A DNA stretch of 64,000 nt, from contig NC_070571.1 of assembly GCF_026914185.1 (NCBI RefSeq), positions 2,480,001 to 2,544,000 on the forward strand. The letters are read 5' to 3'. Position 1 is the stretch's first letter. The number at the start of each line of letters is the position of its first letter. The notes beneath the pieces are model-generated. The model did no database searches and was not told the origin of the DNA. It was given only the letters and a program-made list of their open reading frames with translations. This stretch comes from Puccinia triticina. Lineage: Eukaryota > Basidiomycota > Pucciniomycetes > Pucciniales > Pucciniaceae. Position numbers and translations under genes: made by a program. Positions 1-11,260 of this stretch are shown piece by piece.

Positions 1-2520
1 CCAAGTGAAGCACACAAAAAACAGTTGGAGGAGATTTAAATAAGCATGATATTGAGGAAAAGCAAAGAGATAAATTAGACAGTACATGAAGGGTTGATTT
101 CTACCAATAGTCATGGCTTAAACTTATGAAACTTGTCATAAGGCAGGAGGTGGCCATATTATTAAATAGTATCTATCTATGGGACCATCAAAGTTGGTCC
201 CTGTACCATATCATTTGTCCTTGGAATACATCTTTTGAATGTTGCAACAATGAAATTGCTATATTAGAATCAAGCTTAGGGAGAGAAACCCTGAAGCTTT
301 TAAAATTGTGTCTCTGTCTTCAGTGGACAGGGAATACTGTGAAGATAGCATCAGGTAGGCAATTCACTTGCTTAAAATGCAGGGATAGTTGAGGAATTGA
401 AGAGAAACACAGCAGATTCAATTTAGATGTTCCAAAGGTGATGTTTGATGACTCAGAGGCTGTTTAGTTGAGGAAATTCATGCAAAAAGCTATTAAATTA
501 TAGGAACTACTCACTATTTTGAGCAAACCAATCCTCATTGTTGGTCCTCTACTCATATATGAATTCAACCAAGCAGTATAAGAATGAAGATCATTGGGAT
601 TGAAATTGCATAGCTCTTCTTCAACATAATTAGGATTGATCTTTCTTGTTAATGGTTTGTTTCCAAGATTGATGTTGGTCCTGGATTCTTGGGGGAGATT
701 ATCACTTTTGTATGCTGCCTTACTCAGTCAAATTCAAGCCAAAAGATGATTGGGGACCCCCCCTTGGGGCGCAATTGTACTGCTTGCCTTATGACCATTT
801 AAGGTATGTGAGTAGGTGGTGAACTGAAGGCTCAGTCAATAAATTTCAACATTGGAGATCAAAGCTGCACAGCTTTACAAATTGAAGCACATTTTGATAT
901 GGGGCTAGACGCTTCTGGAAATCTGAAAGCTTGGGGGCATGGAGGATCAGTTCATGTGGAAGAAACAGGCTGCCAAGATGTAAGTCGTAGCAGCTGAAAG
1001 GTCTAATGGGAATGGCAGTTAACTAATGAGACCCATACAAATATTTCAATAAAAGAGAGAGTACAAAAGGGCAACCGGAATTTTAGAGCAGCAAGCCTGT
1101 GGTTGAGGTTCTGCACTTGATTGCTAGCCACCAAGCCTACTATCTGTCCCAAGGCCCAATTCTGAGGCTCAACAGCACTGCAAAAAAACTCGAGTGCGCC
1201 GCGGCCGTTTCAGGTTCCTAGTCCCAATTCTGAGGCTCAAGAGCACTGCAACAGAAGTCGAGTGCGGCCGTTTCAGGTTTGTAGTGGACGCCTAGCTCTC
1301 CGCCCAGTCAATGACTTAATGCTTTGACGCTTTCGTCATACGCCAGCACTAAAGATAAGCAGAAATAGAACGACGGATCTACAATCTGGCCGCCAGCAGC
1401 ATACATTGGACGGATATGCAAGAACATCAATAAAAATCTAAGATGCCGAGAGCGGTGTGTGAGGTGGAGAATAAGGACCGAGAGTGGTCAGAAGGGAAAG
1501 GGTGGCCAAAATCATTACCTTCCAAGGGTAATTTCCTCAAGTGAAACTGGGGAGCTTCACATGAGAAACATCTTATCCAGGCTATTGGAAAGAAAAAACA
1601 CTGGCAAGTGATGGCAGTTAAGCTAAAACGGAGAAAAGAATGTTCCCTGATCTACAGACCCGGAATTGGCTAACAAAGAAATTCAATAAGCAATTGTTTT
1701 TTGGTACTGAGATGGTCAGACAATCAAGGCTGTGCATGGGTCAAATTGAGTCGTGTATTTTTGGTGAAGATTGATTCACCTAATCCAGCAACGGAATTTG
1801 GCACGTTAATATCTGCATATAGGGGGGAGGGACCAGGTTTAGGTAAAAATGAAACGGGAATTTCCAGTGCATCTTTGAGGACTGGGTTGCAATGAAAAAT
1901 TGACAAAAGCCAGCAACGGAATTGGCATGTTCCCCATTTGGTGCTTTTGAATGGGGGAGTGGACTCAAAATGGAAGAAAAAGATGTGGTAGCGGATGCGA
2001 GAACGTATCAGTGCTCAACAAACAGGTATAAATGGCGGGGCTGTTGCCTCATCTTTCGACCTTGCGCCCCCACCCAGCTCCAGAGCTTCCGGCTCACATT
2101 GGTACCTGGGAAGGGGGAAATGCTGCAAAAAAAATGCCACAAAGTGGAAAATCTCTGTTGGAGATTTCTTTATTAGCTATGAACAAACTCAAGAGAGAGT
2201 GTCACTTGTTTTCAGATGTGATAGAGGGTAGTTTAACTTTGAATGAAGATTAAACTCTTGAAGGGTAATTGGATAGTGTTGACTTTATTTTGGAACTGGA
2301 GAGTGATGAAAACTAAGAACAAAGATATCGCAATGAGGAAAAGAAGAGGGAAGAAACAACATCCACAAAGAAGCTAAATACAATATGAAAGCTTGGACAA
2401 CAAAAACTAAACTCTATAATTAAATGCTCAAGTAGAAACCGTAAAAATCTACTAGCCGTTCACAAAACAATCTCACATAATCAATAGCAATTGTCACTCA
2501 TATTTAATAACATATTGAAA
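1..2520. other. No gene recognised
   Basis: Only short unrelated open frames occur and none has a recognisable domain or a splice-consistent extension. The stretch is mostly AT-rich with a more GC-rich block near 1140-1400 that holds a local duplication (listed separately). A pair of similar short stretches (near 1785-1805 and 1911-1930) suggests further small duplications. I see no promoter, RNA gene or element boundary that I could defend. Confidence 0.5.
1155..1279. repeat. Two-copy imperfect tandem duplication, about 62 bp
   Basis: Copy one is 1155-1216 and copy two 1223-1279. Both start CCCAATTCTGAGGCTCAA and end GGCCGTTTCAGGTT; they differ by a few substitutions and a short indel. No gene spans them. 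Confidence 0.8.
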
Positions 2521-2523
2521 ACG

Positions 2524-2940
2524 TTACAAATTTGCCTGACCTTGTGCCTGGAATTCTCCCGCAACTTTACCCGCGGACTTACTCTTCTTTTTTATTTTAT
2601 TTCCAAAGCTTTTCTCACGAATTAGCTTAAAGGATTGTAAAATGGGATTTACCTTGGTTGGAATTTGATCCTTGGCAATCCACGTATCATTCGCCACCGT
2701 CAAATCCTTCCAGGAAATAAGATAATCAAACTTACCTTTCTTAAGAGACCTGACATCCAAAATGGCCTTCATCAACAACCGATCCACAATCTCTCCATCT
2801 TCATAATACTTTTCCTTTATACCATCCGTCAACCCGGGGTCCACGACACCATTTGGCCTAACATACCAAACAATTAGCAAAATGATGAATACCGGATGTA
2901 ATTTAGGATAATCTTTTTCAATATCTAATTCTACCGTGTT
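2524..2940 (-). pseudogene. Chromovirus (Ty3/Gypsy) integrase C-terminus with chromodomain, remnant
   Basis: The minus-strand frame begins with the post-integrase linker typical of Ty3/Gypsy polyproteins (YPKLHPVF, the usual position of the FHVSLL motif) and runs into a chromodomain: KAILDVR, then KKGKFDYLISWKDL and DTWI, matching the aromatic-cage beta strands of chromoviral CHROMO domains, which direct integration to particular chromatin. The tail is Lys-rich and ends at a stop at 2524. Everything upstream (protease, RT, RNase H, integrase core) is missing. The open frame continues to 2964 only because it runs into an adjoining LTR-like sequence, so the biological boundary is about 2940. 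It does not belong to the Gypsy element at 3751-8665, whose pol ends differently and lacks a chromodomain. A truncated retroelement piece is the most likely reading. Confidence 0.65.
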
Positions 2941-2944
2941 CCAC

Positions 2945-3010
2945 CAGGGGGGGAATGGTCGCACTCTCCAGAGAGTGCCAGACCATAATTCTGTCAGACA
3001 ACCTGTCTGA
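2945..3010 (+). repeat. LTR-like terminus, family L (copy 1)
   Basis: A G-run (AGGGGGGGAA, polypurine-tract-like) is followed by TGGTCGCACTCTCCAGAG, inside an 18-nt palindrome whose arms are GCACTCTC and GAGAGTGC. The same arrangement recurs near 13012 and 25590. I read it as the junction of a retroelement's polypurine tract with its LTR; the other LTR end was not found. Confidence 0.45.
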
Positions 3011-3090
3011 TGTTAGTAATATTTCAGTGCTATTTTCAACTGCAACTCATTTTTATCCACATGCGTAACTCATCATGAGACCTGTTGGAA

Positions 3091-3745
3091 GTATGATGTA
3101 TGTATTTTTCTTCCAGTATGCATTCATGAGTGAATTTTCATTATGTGAATCTTACCTCTAGTCCATCCTAACTTCACGTGTACAATATCTGATCAAACAT
3201 AACCTGAATGCAGATGTGCTTGTAGCCAAGCAAGCCAACAAGTGTTACATGGTCGCCAATTTTACCAAATTAAATCAAATTCCAAGTCATGTTTTGGCAG
3301 TCCCTTTTATTTGTGAGGGATTGAAGTCTCTCTGTGCCAAGCTGAAGTGAAGCAAGAGTTCATCACTCTGGGATGCTCACATCATTATATTTATCATCTA
3401 ATTACTTGCTTTCCCTTGGGTGTCAATTACCTCTTTGGAAGTTGCACAAACTAACTGATCTTGATGACAAATGTACCCAAAAAATTTCCAAATCCCATTT
3501 TCAGAATGTGTCAAACAGTCCGGAATAGAACCTACAGAGTTTGCCATCTTTTAGTCACATTCAGCTCAAAACAAACATTGTGTACTGTAATTATTGATTG
3601 CACCTTGCTTGTTCAGGCTATATGGGTATTGCCCAAGTGTCTACCAGGTTTAAGTCCACATGAAACCTCATATTCATAGAAGAGGCCACCTGGAAATTAT
3701 TGTGAAGTGAGAAAGGAAATGTGTCTTGTTGAACAAAAAAACAGC
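3091..3745. other. No gene recognised
   Basis: AT-rich sequence, possibly the interior of the LTR-like block that starts near 2960. No open frame has a recognisable domain. Confidence 0.4.
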
Positions 3746-3750
3746 CCAAC

Positions 3751-4047
3751 TGTAAGAGTCCACTTGGGACTCTTCACTGTCTGGGCTGGCACGCAGCACA
3801 GAGGCCTGAAAACGGTTTCTAGGAACCACTCGTGTATTGCAAAGTACTAGCCCAGGAGAGAAGTTCAGCTTCTCTCTGTACATACAACTGAGAAAGGAAA
3901 GGAAAGGGAAAGATCAGTGCTCACCTAGCCCAGGAGAGAAGTTCAGCTTCTCTCTGCTGAGCTAGGAGGGCGCGGGGGAACTGAGCCTAACAGTCCGTCG
4001 ACGGCTTATGTAATACCGGCTTGTGAGTTCTTGAAGGGGGCTTCACA
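3751..4047 (-). repeat. 3' LTR of the Gypsy element
   Basis: Matches 8369-8665 over its full length with about three differences. Inside it, the segment TAGCCCAGGAGAGAAGTTC occurs twice (near 3850 and 3928). The final codons of pol run into this LTR, the stop lying at 4006. Confidence 0.93.
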
Positions 4048-5382
4048 GTCTCCCCCCCTATAAGACATGGAGGACGACTGTTCAGGATGATCGGAGAGAG
4101 TCGAGTTGTTGTCCGGAGTAGAGGCCATTGATGAGGAACGGAGACGCTTGATTTTTGAAATATGGAAGGTCGGGTGTTGCTTGTCGCCTTCTGGGAGAGT
4201 CAGAGTCACATTTTGTCCATGATTGAACGTTTTAACAACTGGATATGGACCCTCAAAACGGTCTTTCAGCTTGTTGACGCCAGTTTGATGTTTCCCACGC
4301 CAGTCGGCCGAGTTCAGAAAGACTCAATCACCGACTGAAAGAGGAGGCCGGTCGGCTCGTCGTTTGTTATGTTGGATCGCTTGTTTGACCCTGCTCGCGC
4401 AGAGTGTGTCCCGGGCTTCTGCCCAGGTGTCCTCACGGAGCTTGATCCACTTGTCAAGGGTGGGGAGATCCGGCAGTGAGTCTGTAAGTGGCGGGAATTG
4501 ACTTGGGAAAAGGGAGGGCCTCCATCCGTAAAGTAGTTCTAAAGGACTGAAACCCGTAGCCACGTTCACGGCCAAATTGATAGCATATTTGACGGCGGGT
4601 AGGGCCTCAAGCCACTTCGATTGTTGTTTGGAGGTGAAGGTACGCAGAATTTGACCAACTGTTTTATTGGATCGCTCACTACGGCCATCGGCCTGAGGGT
4701 GGAACAAAGTGGACATGTGAAAATTGATGTTGAGACGGTTCATGAGACATTTCCAGAATCGGGATGTCCAGGTTTTGTCCCGGTCGCTGATGATAGAGGC
4801 CGGGGCCCTAAATCTGGCAACCCAGCCACTGAAGAAGCGGCTAGCAGTCTTTTCGGCCGTGTCTGTTTGGAGAACCGGGATGATTTGAATGAATCCCGAT
4901 AAACAACAGGTACACGTCAGGATCATATCGTAGTGGGTTGCCTTACGCAATGGGCCCACGAAGTCGATTGCGATGTCGGTTAATGGTTGACAAGGAAATG
5001 AGGGAGTGAGCATCTTGCCCAGCGGTGCCGTCGTGGGGGCCTTAGTACGCTGGCAAACTTCACACCTCTCGAGGAGTTGCCGTATGTCTGTTGAAATCCA
5101 AGGCCAGAAGAAGTCCCGGCGAAGCTCTTTTGTGGTCTTGAGGACCCCCAAGTGGCCAAGCCGTTGGTGGGCCTCGTTGATGAGTGATCTTCGCAGTTGA
5201 AAATTCGCTGGGATGACAAGTCGGCCATCAATGAATAGAAGTCCGTTCTCCTCTATACAATCCGTGCGGAGGGGAAGAGCATTACGTAAGGCAATGCAAA
5301 ATTGGTCATGTGCATAACTAGCCAAGATAGTTTGTTTGAGAGAAGGGTCAATGGACAGACCAATTTCTGTCAGCGCCGCCAC
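4006..5382 (-). pseudogene. Gypsy integrase region (part of interrupted pol)
   Basis: Reads in the same frame as the rest of pol. It opens with an H2C2 zinc-binding motif (HQRLGHLG then CEVCQR), followed by the DDE core: D in DFVGPL, D in SDRDKTW, and E in QADGRSERSNK, the order and spacing of retroviral-type integrases that join cDNA to the chromosome. The C-terminal linker (PTFHISKIKRL, near 4150) corresponds to the FHVS motif and is not followed by a chromodomain. An in-frame TGA at 4324-4326 separates the core from the linker, and the frame ends at 4006 inside the 3' LTR. The domain is otherwise complete, so decay is limited to point mutation. Confidence 0.85.
4048..4060 (-). other. Polypurine tract
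   Basis: On the minus strand a run of seven G within AGGGGGGGAGAC abuts the TGTGAAG start of the 3' LTR, the expected place for the plus-strand primer of reverse transcription. Confidence 0.75.
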
Positions 5383-5973
5383 GCATGCTACTTCTTCAGG
5401 TGTGGATGGGTCATCATTGGGGAGGTCTTTCCTTGAGAGGGCGTCCGCGACCGTGTTATCCTCCCCGCAAATTTAGTTGAAGTTGAGGTCAAAGTCAGCA
5501 AGAACTTCTGACCACCATGCTTGTTGCTTGCTGAGAGTGCGTTGACGAGGGGGATGTACAAGTGAGTGATGGTCGGACATCACATTGATCTTCATCCCCA
5601 AGAGAAGCATGCGCCATTTTTGAAGTGCATGTATGACGGCCAACAACTCTTGCTCGTGAACCGGGTAGTTGCGTTCCGCTGGCGTCATCTGGTGGGATTT
5701 GTAAGCGATGGGAGAAGCGATTTTCCAGTCTTTACCCTGGAATAGGGCCGCGCCAAGAGCGGAGTCGCTTGCATCTGTGAAAAGCCAAAGTGGGTCTTTG
5801 GACTCGTAATCAACATTTTTCAAACACGGGAGAGAGGTCATGATACGTTTAATGTTTTGAAAGGCCGCTTCCTCTTTAGGGCCTCATTTGAAGGCTTTAT
5901 TGTCAAGTTTTGAGCTTGTTAACGGGGTGAGCGTCCCTACGTAGCGTTGTAGACCCCAGATGAATTTCTTCAT
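5383..5973 (-). pseudogene. Gypsy RNase H region (part of interrupted pol)
   Basis: Shows the Ty3 RNase H signature FTDASDSALGAALFQG and the later HEQELLAVIHAL and MSDHHSL segments, which hold catalytic acidic residues for degrading the RNA strand of the hybrid. It shares one frame with the RT upstream and integrase downstream but is bounded by two stops, TGA at 5974-5976 and TAA at 5473-5475. After the TAA comes the conserved NTVADALSR linker to the integrase. The two nonsense codons would abort the polyprotein between RT and integrase. Confidence 0.85.
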
Positions 5974-5976
5974 TCA

Positions 5977-7106
5977 CTGCACTGTCCCAAGAAAGCGTTT
6001 CACACCCTTTGCTGACTGCGGTGAAGGCCAGGATTGGATGTCTGCAATTTTTTCGTCATCTGCTTCAATACCCTCTGCCGAGATCCAATGTCCCAGGAAC
6101 TTTACTCGTGTGCAAAACAGCTTTGTCCTCTTTGGACTGCAGTAGAGGTTGGCCTGACGGAGTTTACGGAGGACCGCTCTGACGTGTGCTTCATGTTCTT
6201 CGAAGGAATCCGAGAAGACGACAATGTCATCGAGATATACAACGCAAATGTCGGTGATTAAGTCACCTAGCGCTTCCTCTAGTCTCGCCTGATGGGTAGC
6301 CGGCGCGTTTGTGAGTCCCATGGGCATAACGACCCACTCCATAAGTCCCCACGGGGTCTTGACTGCCGTCAATGGAATGTCTTCCTCTCGCATTCTGGTC
6401 TGAAAGAACGCATTTGTTTGATTGAGTATTGAGAAAACTTTGCCTGAGGCTACCACTCGTACGAGTTCATCTACATTTGGCAAGGGTGAGAAATTGCAAT
6501 TAGTGAGGCTGTTGAGTTTGCGGTAGTCACAAACCCAACGGGGAAGGGCAGAGGGGTCTTTTTTCGGGATGATTAGACTTGGGGACACATACTGACTGGT
6601 TGACCGTTGGATGCAGCCCGCTTTGATATGTTGATCTAAGAGTATCCTCCACAATGCGAGGTGCTTGGGAGGGTACGGGAATTGACGCTTGTTGATCAAT
6701 GCATTGGGGTCAGTCAGCACAATTTTATGTTGAGTTCGAGACGCTGCATCTTGTAGCTTGTTTGGAAACAAGCTTCCTTTAGATTGATCTGAGTCGTCAA
6801 CGTCCTCATTGATTGCAGGGATGTCCTTGGGAAACAGATCAGCAAATTCCTTCCAAATCAACCTCTCCGACTCCGCGCATGGATATTGATTTGCCTCGGA
6901 GGGAGTGTCAACTGCGGCTATGGATTGAGACTGTCCAGGGTCCACTCGGTAGTCTGGGATGGAGAAATTCAGTCGGGAACACTCCATGGATTGTTGTTCC
7001 ACCAAGACGGATAACCCATGACAATGCAAAAATGGTGTTCCAAGGATGAGGTCAAAATCACCTAGCACCGGTCCCACCCGCAGAGAAGTATCTTCAAATA
7101 CCAATG
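5977..7106 (-). pseudogene. Gypsy reverse transcriptase and second half of protease
   Basis: The first part (near 7030-7103, GDFDLILGTPFL) is the C-terminal half of the aspartic protease, cut off from its N-terminal half by the 860-bp insertion at 7107-7966. Then come RT motifs in order: the fingers (SPSLIIPKKD, CDYRKLN), the palm (PMGLTNAPATHQ) and the catalytic YLDDIVVFS, whose YLDD codons sit at 6226-6237. LGHWISAEG marks the thumb. Length and order fit a Ty3-type RT. The frame ends at the TGA of 5974-5976. Apart from that stop the RT looks complete. Confidence 0.88.
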
Positions 7107-7966
7107 CACCAGGAAAAAAAAGTAGTCACTTGATGGCAAGTGACATGACACAGCTTTGTTTTCAGCTCCAACACTGCTCCAATGCTGCTCCTCTCCACCA
7201 GCACATCTAGGGCTCACATTACAGGTGTCAGGATCAAAGCACTCAATGTGAAAAAACAAGATGATGCTCAGCTTTGTCCCTGGCACAGCTGATGTTCAGC
7301 TTTTACCCTGGCTCAGCTGATGCTCAGTTTTTTACCTGGCCCAGCTGATGCTCAGCTTTAGCACCGGCCACCTGATGATCATCTTTGGCCCTGGCACAGC
7401 TGATGCTCAGCCTTGGCCGTGGCTCAGCTGATGCTCAGCTTTGGCCCTAGCCTAGCTGATTTTCAGCTCTGGTTCTGTCCAAGCTGATTCCCATCTTTTT
7501 CTCTGGCCTGACTCAGCCAATACTCAGCAAGCTGAGCATCAGCTGGCCAGCTGGCCCAGTACTGGGTCAAAGCTGAGCATCAGCTGGGACAGGACTAGGA
7601 AAAGGCTGAGTAAGGACTGCTACAAAGCTGAGAATCAGCTGCACCAGGACTAGTAAAAAGCTGAGCATCAACTGGGCAAGGACTAGTCAAAAGGCTTTAT
7701 TCCAATTCTGAGAGTGAGCTGCGTGAAAAAAGCTGAGTATGAGCTGGGAAAAAAAGCTGAGCATGAGCTGGGTACCAAAGGACAGAACTGAGGATCAGTT
7801 GGGCTCATCAAAAACTGAACAGGACCTCCTTGGTAAATTTTTGAATTTGGGAAGATGGTTGGGAGATTGGGGAAGATAGTAAATAGATATTGGATAGATG
7901 GTGGGTAGCTGGCTGGAGCTGGTGTGATGTCACTTGTCATAAACTGACTATTTTATTTTCCTGGTG
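7107..7966. mobile_element. CACCAGG-ended non-autonomous DNA element, copy 1 (860 bp)
   Basis: Terminal inverted repeats of about 45 bp start CACCAGGAAAAAAAA and contain an inner hairpin (GTCACTTG and CAAGTGAC). The trinucleotide ATG flanks both sides (7104-7106, 7967-7969). The interior has no credible ORF but carries many copies of a motif close to GCTGATGCTCAGCTTTGG, in one orientation on the left and reversed on the right. CAC-initial ends, 3-bp duplications and inverted subterminal motif clusters resemble CACTA/EnSpm-like elements, where such clusters bind transposase. No transposase is present, so it would be mobilised in trans. It interrupts the protease of the host Gypsy element. Confidence 0.85.
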
Positions 7967-8327
7967 ATGTGGGTCGGGTGACACGCAGCGTTGCCACGAC
8001 AAAATGACGGATGGTGAGGGGCATTGCGGAGCCATCTCCCAGCGCCAGGCGAATTGAGCTAGGTTGTGCCATTGGTTGGCGTTCTAGAAAGGAGTCGTCC
8101 ACTGCTCTATCCGAGATGAGATTGATCTCAGAGCCTGTGTCAATGAGAGCCCTGAAATAACGGCCCGCGATTTTCAGTTCAATTATTACTCGTGCTGGTT
8201 TGATCGGATTCAGAGAGGGGTCGAGTACGTCGGAAGTCTTTGAGGAAGTGAGCAAAGTCAAGGGCAAAGACAAAGGCAAAAAGTGAGCCAGAATGCTTGA
8301 CAAAGATGAAGAGTTTGCAGAACCCAT
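7967..8327 (-). pseudogene. Gypsy aspartic protease, N-terminal half
   Basis: The retropepsin active-site triad appears as LIDTGSEINLIS (Asp-Thr-Gly codons at 8133-8141). The likely Met is at 8325-8327, about 40 nt inside the 5' LTR, although the frame is open back into the LTR. No capsid or zinc-knuckle sequence precedes it, so gag has been lost. The domain stops at 7967 where the CACCAGG-ended element begins; removing that element plus one copy of its 3-bp target duplication joins this half to the remainder at 7104 in the same frame. Confidence 0.85.
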
Positions 8328-8368
8328 CACAAAAGGGTTTTCCAGGAGTGGTATCGAGAAAAAAAAAG

Positions 8369-8665
8369 TGTAAGAGTCCACTTGGGACTCTTCACTGTCT
8401 GGGCTGGCACGCAGCACAGAGGCCTGAAAACGGTTTCTAGGAACCACTCGTGTATTGCAAAGTACTAGCCCAGGAGAGAAGTTCAGCTTCTCTCTGTACA
8501 TACAACTGAGAAAGGAAAGGAAAGGGAAAGATCAGTGCTCACCTAGCCCAAGAGAGAAGTTCAGCTTCTCTCTGCTGAGCTAGGAGGGCGCGGGGGAACT
8601 GAGCCTAAGAGTCCGTCGACGGCTTATGTAATACCGGCTTGTGAGTTCTCGAAGGGGGCTTCACA
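8369..8665 (-). repeat. 5' LTR of the Gypsy element
   Basis: Partner of 3751-4047, with about three mismatches across 297 bp. It should carry the element's promoter; I could not single out a TATA box with confidence. Confidence 0.93.
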
Positions 8666-10273
8666 CCAACATCATGGATTTCGGACCATTACACCTACTG
8701 TGACAGCTCAAAGGTCATGAGGGAGGCAGAGGTGGGCCGGACACCAGATACAAAAATTTTGAGATGAATTGGTTCCCCTTGAATCTTGAAAGGGTTCCAG
8801 GCAGGCCCCTTTTCTGAAGGGGGTGTGGGTGGGGATGCCCCCAGAAAGTTGTGTGCCTTGATGAATGCACAAGGGGGGTCCAACCTGTGCACTTGTCCAC
8901 CGCAAAGTTTGGCCAAACATTGAGGTGGACAAGATTACAAGTGCTCAGGTGCAGCTGTCTTCACCTGCAGATGGTGGAGTGGTTGGGCAATGAGCATGTG
9001 TATACAACATCATTGCCCAACTTGGCTATTGGAGGGAGACTCTCTTTGACAGCCAGGTTGTACTGGCCATCAGGGGAATGTGTGCATAATGGCCGGTATG
9101 ACCCAGATGTGGAGAGGTGTACTCTCAACAATTGACTTGCCTGCAATGATATTAATGATCATTCCTCCCCGCTCACCTCACAACCACCCTCACCATTTCT
9201 CTGACTGTCCATCCAGCCCCTCCAGCTATCAATCCCAATCAGTGAGCTACCACAGCCGGCCCCGCAAGCCGCTTCCTGCACTGTCTACGCCCCGAGGTCT
9301 CCTCCATCCTCCATACCAGTCACAAAAGCACCCAGAACTATCACCTCCACCACCAGCAGCCTGCCTCAGCCTCACCCTCTGGCCCAGCATAATGAGTATC
9401 TAGCCAATTTCATGTCCCACAGTTTTCTATGCAATCTCATATGTACCCTCAGCTCCAATGATGTCCCCAAGACCTCCATCCATGTACTCCTGCTCCCCCC
9501 CTGAGAAATAAAAAAATATCTGCCTGTGTATTTTGCTGTAACCTAACCCAAGAAAAATTCATCCAATCACTTGGTCCGTCCGTCCAAAAAACCAGGCCCC
9601 GCAAAAAATGTCTGGTTTCTCACAGGTCAATGTCCGGACCACTTTTGAGTCATGTGACTGGATAACATGACCCACGTGATCCAAACGGATAATTTTTCAG
9701 CCCACAATCTGGTTGAATGAGCCCCGGGTCATATGGTCAGAAGTGCGTTCTGGGGACCTGCTTTTCCTGTTGTGCCACCCACCCAGGAACCTCACGGGTT
9801 GCTTCCCCAATGCGTGGGACCTGACCACCTTGACTGCGACACAGCCGGACGTCCCCCTGTTGCGGGGTTGCGGCGACCATCCGGGTGCATCCCTGATTGG
9901 TTGCCGTGGGCCCGCTGTTATGCACTGTTGTGACATGTATGTAGTACTTGACAGAGACAACTGTCACAGACTGTTTTGTAGATTGTATTAGTTACAATTT
10001 TATTACATAGTAATAAATCATCATTCCTGCCAGCTACCACTCCAACATGCACTGGACACCCTCAGGCCATCCGGATGGGTGCAAACAATGACGGCTGCGC
10101 TCATGCTCACCGATGTCCAGGTGCTCAACTCGCGGTTCAAAGTGCAACTTTTTCCTGAGATGAAACTCCCCAGGAAACACGGTTGGAGTGTTGGGCTGGC
10201 CAGGCAGCAGGTGTTTGTTGGTCAGCGGAGGGCCCTTAAAACAAGTCCCAATGGTGGCCGAGCTTAACTAAGT

Positions 10274-10309
10274 CTCTCCAAAGAGGCGCAAAGCGCCTCC
10301 AAAGGAGAG
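10274..10309. other. Nested stem-loop
   Basis: An inner stem GAGGCGC/GCGCCTC with an AAA loop (10283-10299) lies within an outer stem CTCTCC/GGAGAG (10274-10279, 10304-10309). It is not followed by a T-run and lies in no gene. It resembles small palindromic repeats rather than a terminator. Confidence 0.6.
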
Positions 10310-10920
10310 GCTTACCTCTAAAGTCACACCATTGGCCCTACAGACTCGAGAATTTCTAGCAAAAAAACACCTATTTTCTTTTCAAATTTTTTTTAAAAAT
10401 GTAGTTTTTAGTTTAAAAAAGATCTGAGTAGACAGACTTGTAGCCTGCAATCTCAGCTTCCATTTCACCATTTTTTACCCAACTGGCCCCCATGATTACT
10501 AGCCCACTCCTCCTGCCCTGAAGTGGTTCTGGAGTGGTGATCCAGCCGTTTTTGGACTCAAAATTTGAAATTCCCTGAGCCCGCGCGGTCTTGAAGGGGG
10601 GGATTGGTCACATAAATCTGCCAAGTAAAAAAATTTACAGGACATTTCTTGCCAGGGGGGATGGATATGGGGGAGTTTGAAGTGGGAAAAAATAAGCTAA
10701 GAAGCTTGCCATTCCAATGGTGCAAAGGGTGCGGGATGAATCAAGAGGAAACAGGGAGGTATTGGGGAAAATGGGGGAGCGTAGGATCCTTCCTGCCATT
10801 TGTCTCGATCCTGTAGGGCGAGACATGCGAGCAAGTTCCTCCTTCGGAGGTCGCTACGCTCCCCCGAGGAGGGTACGCTTGTGTTAAGTTCGGATGGTGG
10901 CTGGCTCTAGCCGCGAAGCC

Positions 10921-10942
10921 GCCCCTCCCGCAAGGGAGGGGC
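10921..10942. other. Perfect 9-bp stem with GCAA loop
   Basis: GCCCCTCCC, loop GCAA, then GGGAGGGGC. GCAA is a GNRA-type tetraloop, which is stable in RNA. A second imperfect palindrome (CCTCCTTCGGAGG) lies close by near 10840. Function unknown. Confidence 0.65.
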
Positions 10943-11260
10943 AGCGATTAGTTATTTATGTGGAGCCGAGAAGTTCAGAACCAGACAGCGGGAGGCCCGG
11001 CCCCAGCGCTCACTCTTCAGGGCTTCATCTCATTGAAAAGAGCTCTGGATAAGATCCCAGTCAAAACATGTCAGAGGAACAGACCGGAGGATTTTCGGCT
11101 GCCATCCACAAAGACCTTGATACATATGTATCAGGGTGAAACTATTGTAAAGTATAAATGTCTGAGAGTACTCTCATATCTGCTGCCTTTCCCCTCCTTC
11201 GCGACTAGACAATTGAGGAGCACAACCCATCAGCGAAACAATCAACATTGCGCACACCCA

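Larger units (their letters stand above)
3751..8665 (-). mobile_element. Full-length Ty3/Gypsy retrotransposon, defective, recent
   Basis: Two 297-bp LTRs (3751-4047 and 8369-8665) bound the element, and the 5-bp sequence CCAAC flanks both sides (3746-3750, 8666-8670), a clean target-site duplication. LTRs read TGTGAAG...CTTACA on the minus strand and differ at about three positions, so insertion was recent. A G-rich polypurine tract lies next to the 3' LTR. The coding order protease, RT, RNase H, integrase is Ty3/Gypsy. No gag is present: only about 40 nt separate the 5' LTR from the protease-proximal Met. Pol is one reading frame with three nonsense codons and an 860-bp insertion. It must therefore have moved with proteins supplied in trans, or been disabled after insertion. 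Confidence 0.92.
8671..11260. other. No gene recognised; scattered stem-loops
   Basis: Open frames here are short. A Pro/Ser-rich plus-strand frame near 9080-9403 has no recognisable domain and no splice continuation, so I do not call it. GC-rich hairpins cluster at 10270-10310 and 10840-10945 (listed separately). The last 300 bases form the upstream region of the RING-H2 gene. Confidence 0.45.

Noticed and set aside
9080..9403. Pro/Ser-rich plus-strand frame as a gene
   Set aside because: Low complexity, no splice-consistent neighbours and no domain; the composition can arise by chance in this C-rich stretch.
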